A stretch of DNA of 64,000 nt from Gaiellaceae bacterium (GTDB lineage Bacteria > Actinomycetota > Thermoleophilia > Gaiellales > Gaiellaceae), in the NCBI GenBank assembly GCA_030446625.1, contig JAUJMY010000014.1, forward strand, positions 25,736-89,735, in the 5' to 3' direction. The notes below the pieces were generated by a model. The model worked only from the letters and a program-made list of their open reading frames with translations, was not told where the DNA came from and searched no databases. Below, piece after piece: positions 9,303 to 18,794 of this stretch. The position numbers and the translations under genes were made by a program. Each line of letters begins with the position of its first letter. Position 1 is the stretch's first letter.

Positions 9303-10655
9303 TTGGTGCACCCGACCCAGAAGCTCGACAGCATCACTAGAAGCGGCACGGACGAGTTCAGCCGGATCCTCCGCCGCGCGCAGGCCGAGCGCCGGCTGCC
9401 GAGCGTCACCGCCTCCGTCTTCCGCGGCGACGACGTCGTGTGGTCCGGCACGGTCGGGCTCGCCGACGTGGACGGCGCCGTCGAGGCGACGCCCGAGACG
9501 CAGTACCGGATCGGCTCGATCACGAAGACGTTCACCGCCGTCGCGATCATGCAGCTGCGCGACGCGGGCAAGCTCGCGCTCGACGACTCGCTCGGCGTGC
9601 ACGTTCCGGAGAGCGCGCACCCGCAGCCGACGCTGCGCGGGCTCCTCACGCACCTCTCCGGACTTCAGCGGGAGCCGCCAGGGGAGATCTGGGAGACGCT
9701 CCGCGCGCCGACGCGCGAGGAGCTGCTCGAGCAGCTCGGCGAGGCGGAGCAGGTCCTGCCCGCCGGGTCGCACTGGCACTACTCGAATCTCGCGTTCGCG
9801 CTGCTCGGGGAGGTCGTGGAGCGCGTTTCGGGAAGTCCGTACCGCGAGTACATGGACGAGCGGCTGCTCGGCCCGGTCGGGCTGACGCGGACGACCTGGG
9901 CGCCGACGGAGCCGCGCGCGCGCGGGTACTTCGTCGAGCCCTACAGCGACACGGTCCGCCGCGAGCCCGACCTCGAGACGTGGGGCGTGGGCGCGGCCGG
10001 GCAGCTCTGGAGCACGACTCCCGACCTCTGCCGCTGGGGCCGCTTCCTCAGCGACCCCGATCCGGCCGTCCTGCGGCCGGAGACGGCGACGGAGATGCAC
10101 GAGTTCCAGGTGATGGCCGATCCCGAGACGTGGCAGCTCGGCTGGGGACTCGGGATCGAGCTCTTCCGCCGCGGTGACCGCGTCTTCGGCGGCCATACGG
10201 GAGCGATGCCGGGGTTCATCGCCTCGCTCAGCTACTCGCGCCGCGAGCGCATCGGCTCCGCCGTGCTGACGAACAACGGCTCGCCGCCGCCCGGCGATCC
10301 GACCGGGCTGCTGCTGACCGAGAAGGCCGTCGAGCTCCTGCTGCCGGAGACGGAGCCGTGGCGCGCGGGCCCGCCGGCTCCGGAGGAGATCGCGCCGCTC
10401 CTCGGCCGCTGGTGGTCCGAGGGTCACGAGTTCGTCTTCCGCTACCGTAACGGGAGACTCGAGGCCGTGTTCGCGGGCGCGCCGCCGTCGACGCCGCCCG
10501 CAGGGTTCGCGCCCGACGGCGCCGACAGGTTCCGGACGGTTTCCGGACGCGAGCGGGGCGAGCTGCTGCGCGTCGTCCGCGACGAGCGCGGCGACGTTGT
10601 GAAGCTCTACTGGGCGACCTACCCGTTCACGCGCGAGCCGACGACGTTCGGCTGA
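9303..10655 (+). CDS. Serine hydrolase of the class C beta-lactamase/penicillin-binding family
   Basis: A 450-residue protein with the three family motifs: SITK (SxxK nucleophile, about residue 64), YSN (WHYSNLAF) and HTG (GGHTGAMPG). A C-terminal domain from about residue 350 resembles the lipocalin-like extension found in many of these esterases and peptidases. No signal peptide is evident at either TTG 9303 or GTG 9306, so it may be cytoplasmic. The substrate cannot be told; an esterase or D-peptidase is as likely as a beta-lactamase. Confidence 0.82.
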   Translation: MVHPTQKLDSITRSGTDEFSRILRRAQAERRLPSVTASVFRGDDVVWSGTVGLADVDGAVEATPETQYRIGSITKTFTAVAIMQLRDAGKLALDDSLGVHVPESAHPQPTLRGLLTHLSGLQREPPGEIWETLRAPTREELLEQLGEAEQVLPAGSHWHYSNLAFALLGEVVERVSGSPYREYMDERLLGPVGLTRTTWAPTEPRARGYFVEPYSDTVRREPDLETWGVGAAGQLWSTTPDLCRWGRFLSDPDPAVLRPETATEMHEFQVMADPETWQLGWGLGIELFRRGDRVFGGHTGAMPGFIASLSYSRRERIGSAVLTNNGSPPPGDPTGLLLTEKAVELLLPETEPWRAGPPAPEEIAPLLGRWWSEGHEFVFRYRNGRLEAVFAGAPPSTPPAGFAPDGADRFRTVSGRERGELLRVVRDERGDVVKLYWATYPFTREPTTFG

Positions 10656-10660
10656 CAGGC

Positions 10661-11214
10661 GTGCGCGCGCCCGCGCCTCCATACGTCGGCGAAGGACCGC
10701 ACGCGCTGTGGCACGTCAGCGAGGAGGAGGGGATAATGCGCTTCGACCCGCACCGGAGCGCGACGGCGGACGAGGACGAGGCGCTCGTCTGGCGGTCGAC
10801 ACGCGGCACCTGCCGATGTTCTGGTTCCCGCGCGAGTGCCCGCGCGCGACCTTCTGGCCCGGCGAGAGCACGACCGACGAGGACGTCGAGCGCTTCCTCG
10901 AAGGCGTTCGCCGACGCGTGCACGCGATCGAGGGGGAGTGGCTCTCGCGGTTCCGCCGCGCACGGGTGCTCGCGTACCGGATGCCGGAGGCGACGTTCGG
11001 GCCGCACGAGAGCGTCGGCGGCTACTGGGTGAGCCGCGAGAGCGTCGCGCCCCTCGAGCTCGTGGAGCTCGGCGACCTGCTCGCGCTGCACGCGGAGGCG
11101 GAGATCGAGCTGCGGATCGTGCCGAACCTGTGGCCGCTCTGGAACCGGGTGATCGCGTCGACGCTCGAGTTCGGCGGGATCCGCCTTCACAACGCACGGC
11201 CGGCACCCGAGTAG
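10661..11214 (+). pseudogene. DUF6886 family protein, broken by one frameshift
   Basis: GTG 10661 starts a frame reading LWHVSEEEGIMRFDPH and ending sensibly at EALVW (about 10790). The rest (VDTRHLPMFWFPRECPRATFW, GGYWVSRESVAPLE, PNLWPLWNRVIASTLEFGGIR) is in the -1 frame. One missing G at TGGCGG (10790-10795) explains the break and gives VWAVDTRHLP. The LWHVSE N-terminus and NLWPL...STLEF C-terminus match the uncharacterised DUF6886 family as I remember it. Function unknown. Confidence 0.7.
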
Positions 11215-11223
11215 CGCGCGCGG

Positions 11224-11802
11224 CTACTCCGCGGGACGCCGCTCGGCCGCGCCCGCGAAGTCGTCGACGTCCGCGGGGAGCAGCGAGTACAGCACCATGT
11301 CCCAGCGGTCGCCGGTCGCGGTGCGCTCGCGGGCGCGCGCTATGCCCTCCTCCACGAAGCCAGCTCGCTCGAGAACCCGCCGCGACGCGACGTTGTCCGG
11401 CTGGACGTACGCCTCGATCCGCTCGATCGCGAGCTCCGAGAACGCGAATCTGCAGGCGAGCCGCACCGCGCGCACCGCGTAGCTCTTCCGCCGGTGCTGG
11501 GGGAAGACCCAGTACGAGAGCTCCGCCATCTGTTTTTCGCGCAGCCGAACCTGGCAGCCGCCGACGAGCGTGCGCGTCGACGCGTCTCGTATCGCGAACG
11601 TGCGGGTCGGGCCGCCGGATCTCCAGTCGTGCTCCCAGCGGAGGATCGCGGCTCGCGCGGTCTCTTCGTTCGAGCGGGCTGGGAACCAGCCGAACCGGCG
11701 GGCGTGCTCGTCGTCCTCGCCCGCTACGTGCGCGGACACGTCGTCGAGCGTGAGGCGGTCGAGGAGGACCGCCTCATCTGAGAAGCGTCGTGCCTCCTGC
11801 AT
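11224..11802 (-). CDS. GNAT-family N-acetyltransferase (RimJ/RimL-like)
   Basis: A 192-residue acetyltransferase with the core order of the RimJ/RimL group: LDRLTLDDVSAHV near the N-terminus, AELSYWVFPQHRRKSYAVRAVRL for the acetyl-CoA loop, and YVQPDNVASRRVLERAGFVEEG as the final motif. The substrate is unknown. It ends opposite the DUF6886 gene and lies just downstream of the FtsX permease on the same strand. Confidence 0.82.
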   Translation of the reverse strand: MQEARRFSDEAVLLDRLTLDDVSAHVAGEDDEHARRFGWFPARSNEETARAAILRWEHDWRSGGPTRTFAIRDASTRTLVGGCQVRLREKQMAELSYWVFPQHRRKSYAVRAVRLACRFAFSELAIERIEAYVQPDNVASRRVLERAGFVEEGIARARERTATGDRWDMVLYSLLPADVDDFAGAAERRPAE

Positions 11803-11833
11803 TTCGTCCGCCGCCGGCGGTGGGTCCTCGGCG

Positions 11834-14392
11834 CTACTCGTACTGGAGCGCGTCGAGAACGTTCAGGCGGGCTGCTCGCCGCGCCGGCAGGATCGCCGCC
11901 ACGATCCCGGCCGCGATCGCGGCGAGCGTGAACAGGACTACCGAGAAGACCGGGAACGCGAACTCGATGAAGTCGACGCGCGCGATCAGGAGCGCGCCGA
12001 AGAGAACGCCGAGCGCGATCCCGAGCGCGGCGCCGATGAGCGCGGTGACGACGCTCTCGTGCCGGATCATTCGCCGGACCTGCCGTCGCGTCATGCCGAC
12101 GGCGCGCAGCATCCCGAGCTCGCGCGTGCGCTCGAAGACCGTCAGCACGAGCGTGTTGACGATTCCGAAGAGGCTGACGACGACCGAGAGAGCGAGCAGC
12201 ACGTAGAGGATGTTCAGGATCTGCCCCAGGGCCTCGGCTTGCGCGTCGATGAAGTCTTGCCTCGTCTGCACCTTCGCGTTCGGGAACGGCTTCAGCGCCG
12301 CCTCGAGGGCGCGCGTGTTCTCCTCCGAGACGCCGCCGCGCGTGTTCAGGAACGTCATCTGGTTCTTCGGCTGCGGGTACGACGCGTCGAAGAGCGTGCT
12401 CGACATCGTGATCGCGCCGAACGGCGAGCCCCCCGGCGGCGGGTCGAAGACGCCTTCGACCTTCAGCTGAAGGCGGCGACCCGTCGGCGTCAGCAGCTTC
12501 AGCGGCGACCCGATCGACAGCCGGCGCTTCGTCGCGTAGTCCTCGTCCAGGAAGACGCCGTCGCGCCCGAGCTGTGCCGGAACGGCTGCCGATCCCTCCG
12601 CCCACTCGACGTCGATGAGCTGCGCGATGTCCGGATCCACGGCGGTGATCCACTCGGTCTTGCCCGCGACGCGCGCCTCACCCGAGCGGACTCCGGCCGC
12701 GGCTTCCACGCCCGGGCTCTTCGCGGCGGCCTCGCCGACCGCGACGGGCAGCGAGCCGAAGTTGTTCTGCGCCGTCAGCGCGTAGTCCGCGACGAACAGC
12801 GCCTCGACCGAGTCCGTGAACGTCGACCGGATGCCCTGGCCGAGCACGGCCACGAGCGTGACGAGCGCGAGGCCGATCATCAGTGCGGCCGCCGTCGAGG
12901 CGGTGCGCGCGGGATTCCGCCGCGCGTTGTCGCGCGCCAGCCGTCCGGCGACACCGCCGAACCGGCTCGACGGCCACCCCAGCGTGCCCGCGAGCGGCCG
13001 CACGAGCTTCGCTGCGAAGAGTGCGACGCCGAAGAAGACGAGCAGCGCGCCGCCGCCCATCGCGAGCAGCACCAGCTCCGTCCCGAGCCCGTCGCGGAAC
13101 AGCCCGAACAGGAGCGCCGCGAGGCCGCCGCCCGCGAGCAGGAGCGCGCCGACGGGCCGAAGCCGCGCGAGCCGCCCGGGCGGGAGCGTCGCGCCCTCGC
13201 GCACCGCCGAGATCGGCGCCACGCGCGTCGCCCTGAGCGCCGGCCGCAGGCTGGCGAGGACCGTGACGCCGATGCCGACGAGCAGCGACACGACGATCGT
13301 CCGCGTCGCGAAGACGAGGCCGGTGTTCGGAAGATCGATTCCGAAGTGGACGAAGACGGCGTTCAAGCCCTTCGCGAGCGCGAGCCCGAGGAAGAGACCG
13401 ACGAGCGATGCCAGGACGCCGATCACGAGCGCCTCGAGCACGACCGACCAGAGGATCTGCCGCCGCGAGCCGCCGAGCGTCCTGATCGTCGCGAACTCGC
13501 GCGTCCGCTGCGCAATCGTGATCGACAGCGTGTTCGCGATCACGAAGCTGCCGACGAAGAGGGCGATGCCGCCGAACGCGAGCAGGAACTTCTGGAGGAA
13601 GCCGATGAACTCGCTCGTCCCCTGCGCCTCGGTTCGAGCCTGCGAGCTGCCGGTACGCACCTGCGCCGTCGGGGGCAAGACCTTCCTGACGTCGGCCACG
13701 AGCTCCGCCGGCGAGACGTCCTCGCGCGCCGCGATCCGGATCTGGTCCAGCTGTCCCTCCTTGCCGAACAGCTTCTGCGCGGTCGGGAGGTCGAACGCCG
13801 CGAGCGTCGCGCCGCCGATCGAGGAGACGGCGCCGAAGCGGACGATGCCGCTGATCCGCATCCGTTCCACGGGCCCGGCGGCGAAGACGCCGATCGTGTC
13901 GCCGACGGCGTAGTCCTGCTCGTCCGCCGTCGCCTCGTCGATCGCGACCTCGCCCGCACGCGGCCACCCGCCGCTCGTGAGCGTCAGCGCGTTGAAGCGC
14001 GGCTGCGTCGGGTCGACGCTGAAGCCGAGGTTCGGCGCGCCGCCGCTCGTGATCACTTCGCCGTCGCGCCCGAGCAGCTGTGTCTCGTCCGCCACGCCGC
14101 CGATCGCGGCGTCCACGGTGGGGCGGGTGCGGACGCGCGCGAGAAGCGTCTCCGGGAACGACACGGCGCCGATCTCCCCGTTCTGCTCGCCCGCGCTGAA
14201 CGCCGTTCGCCCGGTGACGACCGCGCTCGTGCCGCGATACGACTCCGTGAAGATCGCGTCGAACGCCTTCTGGATCGTGTCCGTCAGCACATACGTCCCG
14301 CTGACCATCGCGACGCCGAGGACGATCGCGAGCGCGGTCAGCAGCGTCCGGAGCTTGCGCCCGGCGAGGCCCTTCAGCGCTACGCGGATCAC
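11834..14392 (-). CDS. FtsX-like ABC transporter permease, two-module type
   Basis: An 852-residue protein beginning GLAGRKLRTLLTALAIVLGVAM, the usual first membrane segment of MacB/FtsX permeases. It has a large extracellular domain (about 40-270), a first three-helix FtsX module (about 270-400), further membrane segments, a second periplasmic-type domain (about 480-700) and a second FtsX module ending LNVLDALQYE. The duplicated layout is typical of actinobacterial permeases that export lipids or peptides. It overlaps the upstream ATPase gene by four bases. The cargo cannot be inferred. Confidence 0.9.
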   Translation of the reverse strand: MIRVALKGLAGRKLRTLLTALAIVLGVAMVSGTYVLTDTIQKAFDAIFTESYRGTSAVVTGRTAFSAGEQNGEIGAVSFPETLLARVRTRPTVDAAIGGVADETQLLGRDGEVITSGGAPNLGFSVDPTQPRFNALTLTSGGWPRAGEVAIDEATADEQDYAVGDTIGVFAAGPVERMRISGIVRFGAVSSIGGATLAAFDLPTAQKLFGKEGQLDQIRIAAREDVSPAELVADVRKVLPPTAQVRTGSSQARTEAQGTSEFIGFLQKFLLAFGGIALFVGSFVIANTLSITIAQRTREFATIRTLGGSRRQILWSVVLEALVIGVLASLVGLFLGLALAKGLNAVFVHFGIDLPNTGLVFATRTIVVSLLVGIGVTVLASLRPALRATRVAPISAVREGATLPPGRLARLRPVGALLLAGGGLAALLFGLFRDGLGTELVLLAMGGGALLVFFGVALFAAKLVRPLAGTLGWPSSRFGGVAGRLARDNARRNPARTASTAAALMIGLALVTLVAVLGQGIRSTFTDSVEALFVADYALTAQNNFGSLPVAVGEAAAKSPGVEAAAGVRSGEARVAGKTEWITAVDPDIAQLIDVEWAEGSAAVPAQLGRDGVFLDEDYATKRRLSIGSPLKLLTPTGRRLQLKVEGVFDPPPGGSPFGAITMSSTLFDASYPQPKNQMTFLNTRGGVSEENTRALEAALKPFPNAKVQTRQDFIDAQAEALGQILNILYVLLALSVVVSLFGIVNTLVLTVFERTRELGMLRAVGMTRRQVRRMIRHESVVTALIGAALGIALGVLFGALLIARVDFIEFAFPVFSVVLFTLAAIAAGIVAAILPARRAARLNVLDALQYE

Positions 14393-15159
14393 CGGTCGGA
14401 GAGCTCGTTCATCGCCGCGAGGATCTCGCTCGCGTCGGACCTGCCGATGTCGCGCACGATCAGGCCGTCGGCGAGGAAGAGGATCCGGTCGGCGATCGAG
14501 GCCGCGCGTGCGTCGTGCGTGACCATCACCGTCGTCTGGCCGTAGGTCTCGACCGCGTCGCGCATCAGCTCGAGGATCTCGCCACTCGTCCGCGAGTCCA
14601 GGTTGCCGGTGGGCTCGTCCGCGAAGACGACCGTAGGGCGGCTGACGAGCGCGCGCGCGATCGCGACGCGCTGTTGCTGCCCGCCCGAGAGCTCCGCCGG
14701 CCGGTGCGTGCGCCGGTCCGCGAGGCCGACGCGTTCGAGCAGGTCCTCGAAGAACGCGCCCTCCGCCTTTCGGCCCGCGAGCGAGAGCGGCAGCTCGATG
14801 TTCTCCTCCGCCGTCAGCATCGGGAGCAGGTTGAAGAACTGGAACACGAAGCCGATGTGCCGGCGGCGCAGCTTGGTCAGCTCGGTGTCGGAGAGGGTGC
14901 CGATGCTCGTGCCCGCGATCGTGACCTCGCCCGACGTCGGCTTGTCCAGCCCGGCCATGATGTGCATCAGCGTCGACTTGCCCGAGCCGGAGGGGCCCAT
15001 GACCGCGATCAGCTGCCCCGGATCCACCCCGAGCGAGACGCCGCGCAGCGCGTCGACCGCCGTGTCGCCCGCGCCGTAGCGGCGCGTGACGTCGCGCGCG
15101 TCGACGACGGGGTCGCCCGCGCCGGCGCGCTCTCGTTCGACCGTCACGACTTCAGTCAT
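14389..15159 (-). CDS. ABC transporter ATP-binding protein (MacB/LolD type)
   Basis: A 256-residue ATPase: Walker [11 protein letters not shown]-loop [10 protein letters not shown], signature [15 protein letters not shown], Walker [13 protein letters not shown] and switch His VTHD. The FNLLP and EPTGNLDS sequences are typical of LolD/MacB-type ATPases that partner FtsX-like permeases. ATG 15159 was chosen because upstream sequence in this frame is antiporter shadow. The stop overlaps the start of the permease gene, so the pair is one transcription unit. Confidence 0.92.
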   Translation of the reverse strand: MTEVVTVERERAGAGDPVVDARDVTRRYGAGDTAVDALRGVSLGVDPGQLIAVMGPSGSGKSTLMHIMAGLDKPTSGEVTIAGTSIGTLSDTELTKLRRRHIGFVFQFFNLLPMLTAEENIELPLSLAGRKAEGAFFEDLLERVGLADRRTHRPAELSGGQQQRVAIARALVSRPTVVFADEPTGNLDSRTSGEILELMRDAVETYGQTTVMVTHDARAASIADRILFLADGLIVRDIGRSDASEILAAMNELSDR

Positions 15160-15218
15160 GAGACGACCGTACGGTGCCACGGCCCGACGGGCAATACGGT
15201 TTTCCGCACTCTTCTCGC

Positions 15219-16257
15219 TCAGCGGTCGCCGGCCACGAAGAACGCAACGGCTGCGGCGGCGTACATCGCGATCAGGACGACGCCGCGCCAGCGGCTCGAC
15301 TCGCCGCGCGCGAGCAGGAGCGTCGTCCCGACCACCGCCCCGGCGAGCACGACGAGCTCGACGGGCCGGAACGACAGGGCGAGCGGCTCGATCAGCCACG
15401 CCAGGAGCGCGACGGTGGGGACGAGGAAGACCGCGACCTGCGCGCTCGAAGCCAGCGCGATCTCCGCGGCGAGCTTGATCTTCCCGCGCGCGGCGACGAC
15501 GACCGCGCCGCCGTGCTCCGCGGCATTGCCCACGATGGCGATGATCACCGCCGCGACGAAGAACTCGCTCAGCCCCGACTGCGCCGCGAACGTGTTCACG
15601 GAGCCGACGAGGATCTCCGCGATCACGGCTGTCACCGTCGTGGCGAGCCCGAGCACGAGCAGCGCGGTGCGGAGCGTCCACGCGCGCATCTCCTCCGGCT
15701 CGTCCGAGACGTGCAGTTGCCGGTGCCTCCGCAGCGAGAGATACGTCACTGCGAGGTACACGACGAGCAGGATCCCGGCAGGCGCGATCGAGAGCTTGGC
15801 GATCTCGCGCCGCTCGGGATCGCCCTCGAACGCCGGGATCGCCGGGATCAGGAAGAGCAGCACGGCGAGGGCGACGAGCGCAAGCGAGACGAACGTCGAC
15901 TGGCGGTCGAGTGCCCCGCGGCCGCCGAAGAGGAGCGAGAAGCCGAGCACGAGCAGGAGGTTTCCGACCACGCTCCCGGTGAGCGAGCCGCGCACGACCT
16001 CGAACTCGAGCGCGCGCACGGCCAGGAGCGCGATGATCAGCTCGGGCGCGTTCCCGAACGTCGCGTTGAGGAAGCCGCCGATGCCAGGCCCCGTGGTGCG
16101 CGGCGTGCTCGGTCGCCTCGCCGATCAGCCAGGCGAGCGGGATCAGCGCCGCCGCGGCAAGCACGAACTCGGCCGTCTCACCGACGTGGAAGCCGTAGTG
16201 GACGAGCATCGTGAGCGGCGCGAGCGCGAGCGAGCTCCAGAGGATCCTCCGCGCCAC
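15219..16257 (-). pseudogene. Ca2+/H+ antiporter (CaCA family, ChaA/Cax type), broken by one frameshift
   Basis: The N-terminal frame from GTG 16257 gives hydrophobic helices and LAWLIGEATEHAA. After about 16088-16101 the homology continues in another frame with MRALEFEVVRGSLTGSVVGNLLLVLG, then the second repeat NAAEHGGAVVVAARGK. The two GEATEH/GNAAEH alpha-repeats are the cation-binding signatures of the family. Adding one base near GTGGTG/GGCCCC joins the halves through IGGFLNATFGN. About ten transmembrane segments. Exports Ca2+ in exchange for protons. Confidence 0.82.
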
Positions 16258-16278
16258 GCGACTACCCTACCGAGCGCG

Positions 16279-17004
16279 ATGGTGGACGCAGTCCTCTTCG
16301 ACTGGGGCGACACGCTCATGCAGTTCGTCTACGACAGCGAGCTGATCGACGCCGGGCATCGGGCGGGGCTCGAGGCGATCGGCCGCGACGGGCTGCCCGA
16401 CTCGCACGCCGTCGCCGCGCACTTCCGCGAGCGCTACGAGCCGCTCTTCTGGGCGCCCGGCACGATCGACGAGCTCGAGTACCCGGGTCTCGTACGGCAG
16501 CTCCTCGGCGACTTCGGCGTCGAGATCGACGACGACGAACTCGCGCGGTTCCTCGAGGCCGAGCACGCGGCGTGGGACCCGGCCCGGCGGCTCGCCGCAC
16601 ACTCGCATGCCCTCCTCGAGTCGCTGCGCGCGCGCGGGCTGAAGCTCGGGCTCGTCTCGAACGCGTTCGACCCGGGCTGGCTGCTGCGGCGCGATCTCGA
16701 GCAGATGGGCCTCGCCGAGCGGCTCGACGTTGCCGTCTTCTCCTCCGAGGTAGGGAAGCGGAAGCCGCATCCGCTGATCTTCGAACGCGTGCTCGAGGAG
16801 CTCGAAGTCGAGGCCGAGCGGACGGTGTTCGTCGGAGACCGCCGCTACGAGGACGTGCGCGGCGCAGCCGAGCTGGGGATGACGACGGTGCTCGCGCTCT
16901 GGTTCCGCGCGGACGAGCATCCCGAGGGCGGCGAGCCCGACTTCGAGGCCTTCACGCAGATGGACGTCCTCAACGTCGTCCGCCGCCTGAACGGCGAGAC
17001 CTAG
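16279..17004 (+). CDS. HAD-superfamily hydrolase
   Basis: A 241-residue HAD phosphatase: motif I VLFDWGDTL, motif II LGLVSNAF, motif III lysine in SEVGKRKPHPLIF and motif IV FVGDRRYEDVRGA. Motif I reads DWGDT rather than DxDxT; a Gly between two Asp with the first as nucleophile is seen in some subgroups. A helical cap lies at about residues 20-100. Probably a small-molecule phosphatase of unknown substrate. ATG 16279 is preceded by TACCCT 10 nt upstream. Confidence 0.83.
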   Translation: MVDAVLFDWGDTLMQFVYDSELIDAGHRAGLEAIGRDGLPDSHAVAAHFRERYEPLFWAPGTIDELEYPGLVRQLLGDFGVEIDDDELARFLEAEHAAWDPARRLAAHSHALLESLRARGLKLGLVSNAFDPGWLLRRDLEQMGLAERLDVAVFSSEVGKRKPHPLIFERVLEELEVEAERTVFVGDRRYEDVRGAAELGMTTVLALWFRADEHPEGGEPDFEAFTQMDVLNVVRRLNGET

Positions 17005-17075
17005 CCGCGACTACTCGGAAACCGCCGCAAAGTCAAGTCTTGCGGCGCGCGGAAGCGTTCGCTCAAAATCCTTCT

Positions 17076-17498
17076 ATGGAACCCTCGCGCGCAGCGGCGA
17101 AGTCGCCCGTCGAGCTCCCGCTGCGGCCGCAGGACGAGATCGAGTGCCGGCGCTGCGACGTGCACTGCGACAAGGTCGTCTACCCATCGGCGTGCGTCGC
17201 GCGCGCGTGCCCGTTCCTCTACGCGTACGAGGACCACGGGCACACGTACATCGGTTGCATGCAGAAGGTGTACGCGGTCGAGATCGACCTCGACCTGCTC
17301 CGCGCGGCGGAGGCGAAGCGGGAGGGCTTCGGCGCGATCCGCGCGAGCCGCCGCCCCCTGCCGATGTGCCGGACGGAGGTCGAGAGCTGCTACGAGGCAC
17401 GCAGCGGCGAGCTCGGGTGCGTGAATCCCGAGTTCCACGAGCTCCCCGCCGGTCGCCCGACGTTCCGCGTGATCGCGCAGCTCGACGCCTCTTCCTGA
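17076..17498 (+). CDS. Conserved cysteine-rich protein of unknown function
   Basis: A 140-residue protein that I do not recognise. Cysteines cluster as ECRRCDVHCDK (about residues 24-32), SACVARACPF (41-48) and IGCMQKVY (about 62), with three more in PMCRTEVESCYEA and LGCVNPEF. Eight or more cysteines spaced CxxCxxxC, with a nearby GHTYIG, look like a zinc or iron-sulfur binding module. A tail (FHELPAGRPTFRVIAQLDA) looks folded. No signal peptide or membrane segment. Codon third positions are strongly G/C, so the frame is real. It stands alone between a HAD hydrolase and a convergent nfo. Confidence 0.75.
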   Translation: MEPSRAAAKSPVELPLRPQDEIECRRCDVHCDKVVYPSACVARACPFLYAYEDHGHTYIGCMQKVYAVEIDLDLLRAAEAKREGFGAIRASRRPLPMCRTEVESCYEARSGELGCVNPEFHELPAGRPTFRVIAQLDASS

Positions 17499-17525
17499 GG
17501 CGGCCGCGCCGCCGCCGAAGCGCAC

Positions 17526-17546
17526 CCCCCGCCCTTAAGGGTGGGG
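17526..17546. terminator. Hairpin between convergent genes, possible bidirectional terminator
   Basis: CCCC-G-CCC / GGG-T-GGGG around a TTAA loop (17527-17546) forms an eight-pair stem between the Cys-rich gene (+) and nfo (-). No clear T-tract follows on either side, so termination is inferred from position. Confidence 0.4.
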
Positions 17547-17626
17547 CCACCCGCGATCCCCGCTGGAGACGGTAGCGGGCGGGGGCGTACGTGTCCGTGA
17601 CGCGCGGGTGCCGAAAGTGCGCCGGT

Positions 17627-18475
17627 TCATGCCCAGCGGGCGTGGAGCTCCTTCAGCTTCCTCACCTCGTCCGCGTCTGCGCCCTTCCCGTCGCGGCCCG
17701 GAACCTCGAGCACGGCGGGTAGCCCCTGCAGGTCGGGGTGCCCCAGGAAGACGCCGAGCTTCTCGCCGAGGAGGCCTTCGCCGATGTTCGCGTGGCGGTC
17801 GCGGTTCGAACCGAGCGGTGCGGCGGCGTCGTTCACGTGCAGCGCGCGCAGCCGGTCGAGCCCGATCCTCGCGTCGAGATCCTCGAGCGTGCGCGTCAGC
17901 GTGTCGGGGTCGGTCACGTCGCACCCGGACACGAAGAGGTGGCAGGAGTCCAGGCAGATGCCGAGCCGCGGATGCCGGCCCAGGCGGTCGAGAACGGTCG
18001 CGAGCTCCGCTACGGAGCGACCGATCGTCCCGCCCGCGCCGGCGGAGTTCTCGACGAGCAGCCACGTCCGCTCGCTGCAGAGCTCGAGCAGCTCCTCGAG
18101 CGCGGGCACCGCGCGCTCGAGCCCCGCCTCGAGCCCCGCGCCAAGGTGTGACCCGACGTGGAACGCGACGCCGTCGGCGCCGATGGCGCACGCCACGCGG
18201 ATCGTGTTCCGCATCGCCTCGAGCGACTTCTCGTAGAACTCGCCATTGGGACTCGCGAGGTTGACGAGGTAGAGGGCATGGCAGAGGACACCTCCGATGC
18301 CGGCTTCGTCGCGGCGCTGGCGGAAGCGCTCGAAGTTCGCCGGATCGTGGTTCGTCGCGCGCCACGTGCGAGGGCTCTGCGTGAAGAGCTGCACCGCGTC
18401 GCCGCCGAACGACTCCACGCGGTCGATCGCCGTGTGGATGCCGCCGGAGCACGAGACATGAGCCCCGAGAAGCAC
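17627..18475 (-). CDS. nfo: Endonuclease IV (AP endonuclease)
   Basis: A 282-residue TIM-barrel metal enzyme. Conserved blocks are LLGAHVSCSGG at the N-terminus, ALYLVNLASPN, FHVGSHLGAG, LVENSAGAGGTIG, GICLDSCHLFVSGCD and LRALHVNDA...HANIGEG. These supply the trinuclear zinc ligands. It nicks DNA 5' of abasic sites in base-excision repair. GTG 18475 was chosen because the family begins at LGAHVS; TATCTT lies six bases upstream on the coding strand, pointing to a leaderless message. Confidence 0.93.
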   Translation of the reverse strand: MLLGAHVSCSGGIHTAIDRVESFGGDAVQLFTQSPRTWRATNHDPANFERFRQRRDEAGIGGVLCHALYLVNLASPNGEFYEKSLEAMRNTIRVACAIGADGVAFHVGSHLGAGLEAGLERAVPALEELLELCSERTWLLVENSAGAGGTIGRSVAELATVLDRLGRHPRLGICLDSCHLFVSGCDVTDPDTLTRTLEDLDARIGLDRLRALHVNDAAAPLGSNRDRHANIGEGLLGEKLGVFLGHPDLQGLPAVLEVPGRDGKGADADEVRKLKELHARWA

Positions 18476-18481
18476 CCCGGC

Positions 18482-18487
18482 AAGATA
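18482..18487 (-). promoter_or_regulatory. -10 hexamer TATCTT of nfo
   Basis: TATCTT on the minus strand is separated from GTG 18475 by six bases, which would place transcription start at or next to the start codon. No Shine-Dalgarno sequence fits in the space. Confidence 0.5.
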
Positions 18488-18537
18488 GTCCCGTGTCCGC
18501 CGCCTGCCGCCGCCGCCGCCGGCGAGGTGCTACGCGC

Positions 18538-18726
18538 TCAGTGCTCGTGCTGACGCAGCGGCTTCGGCGGTGCGAGCGGGTCGATCGCTCGCTGGAACTC
18601 GAGCCACGCGCGGCGGCGGAAGTGCGCCGTCGGCAGCGGAACGTGCTCCGCCGGGACCTGCGCCTTCATCGCGGACTCGAGGGCGGCGGACGGGCAGTTC
18701 TGCGGATGATGGCGAGCGTTTGTCAT
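18538..18726 (-). CDS. Small uncharacterised protein, 62 residues
   Basis: The reading frame ATG 18726 to TGA 18538 has G/C in nearly every third codon position and a good AAGGA ribosome site six bases before the ATG. A TTG two codons further upstream is possible but poorly placed. The product (MTNARHHPQNCPSAALES at the start, HFRRRAWLEFQRAIDPLAPPKP near the end) has no membrane segment and resembles nothing I know. Divergent from the receiver-domain gene. Confidence 0.5.
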   Translation of the reverse strand: MTNARHHPQNCPSAALESAMKAQVPAEHVPLPTAHFRRRAWLEFQRAIDPLAPPKPLRQHEH

Positions 18727-18794
18727 TTTCAATCCTTAAACGCCTCAGCGGCGCTCACGGATACGGCGAGCCGTCGCGTAGACTCGCGGCCTCG

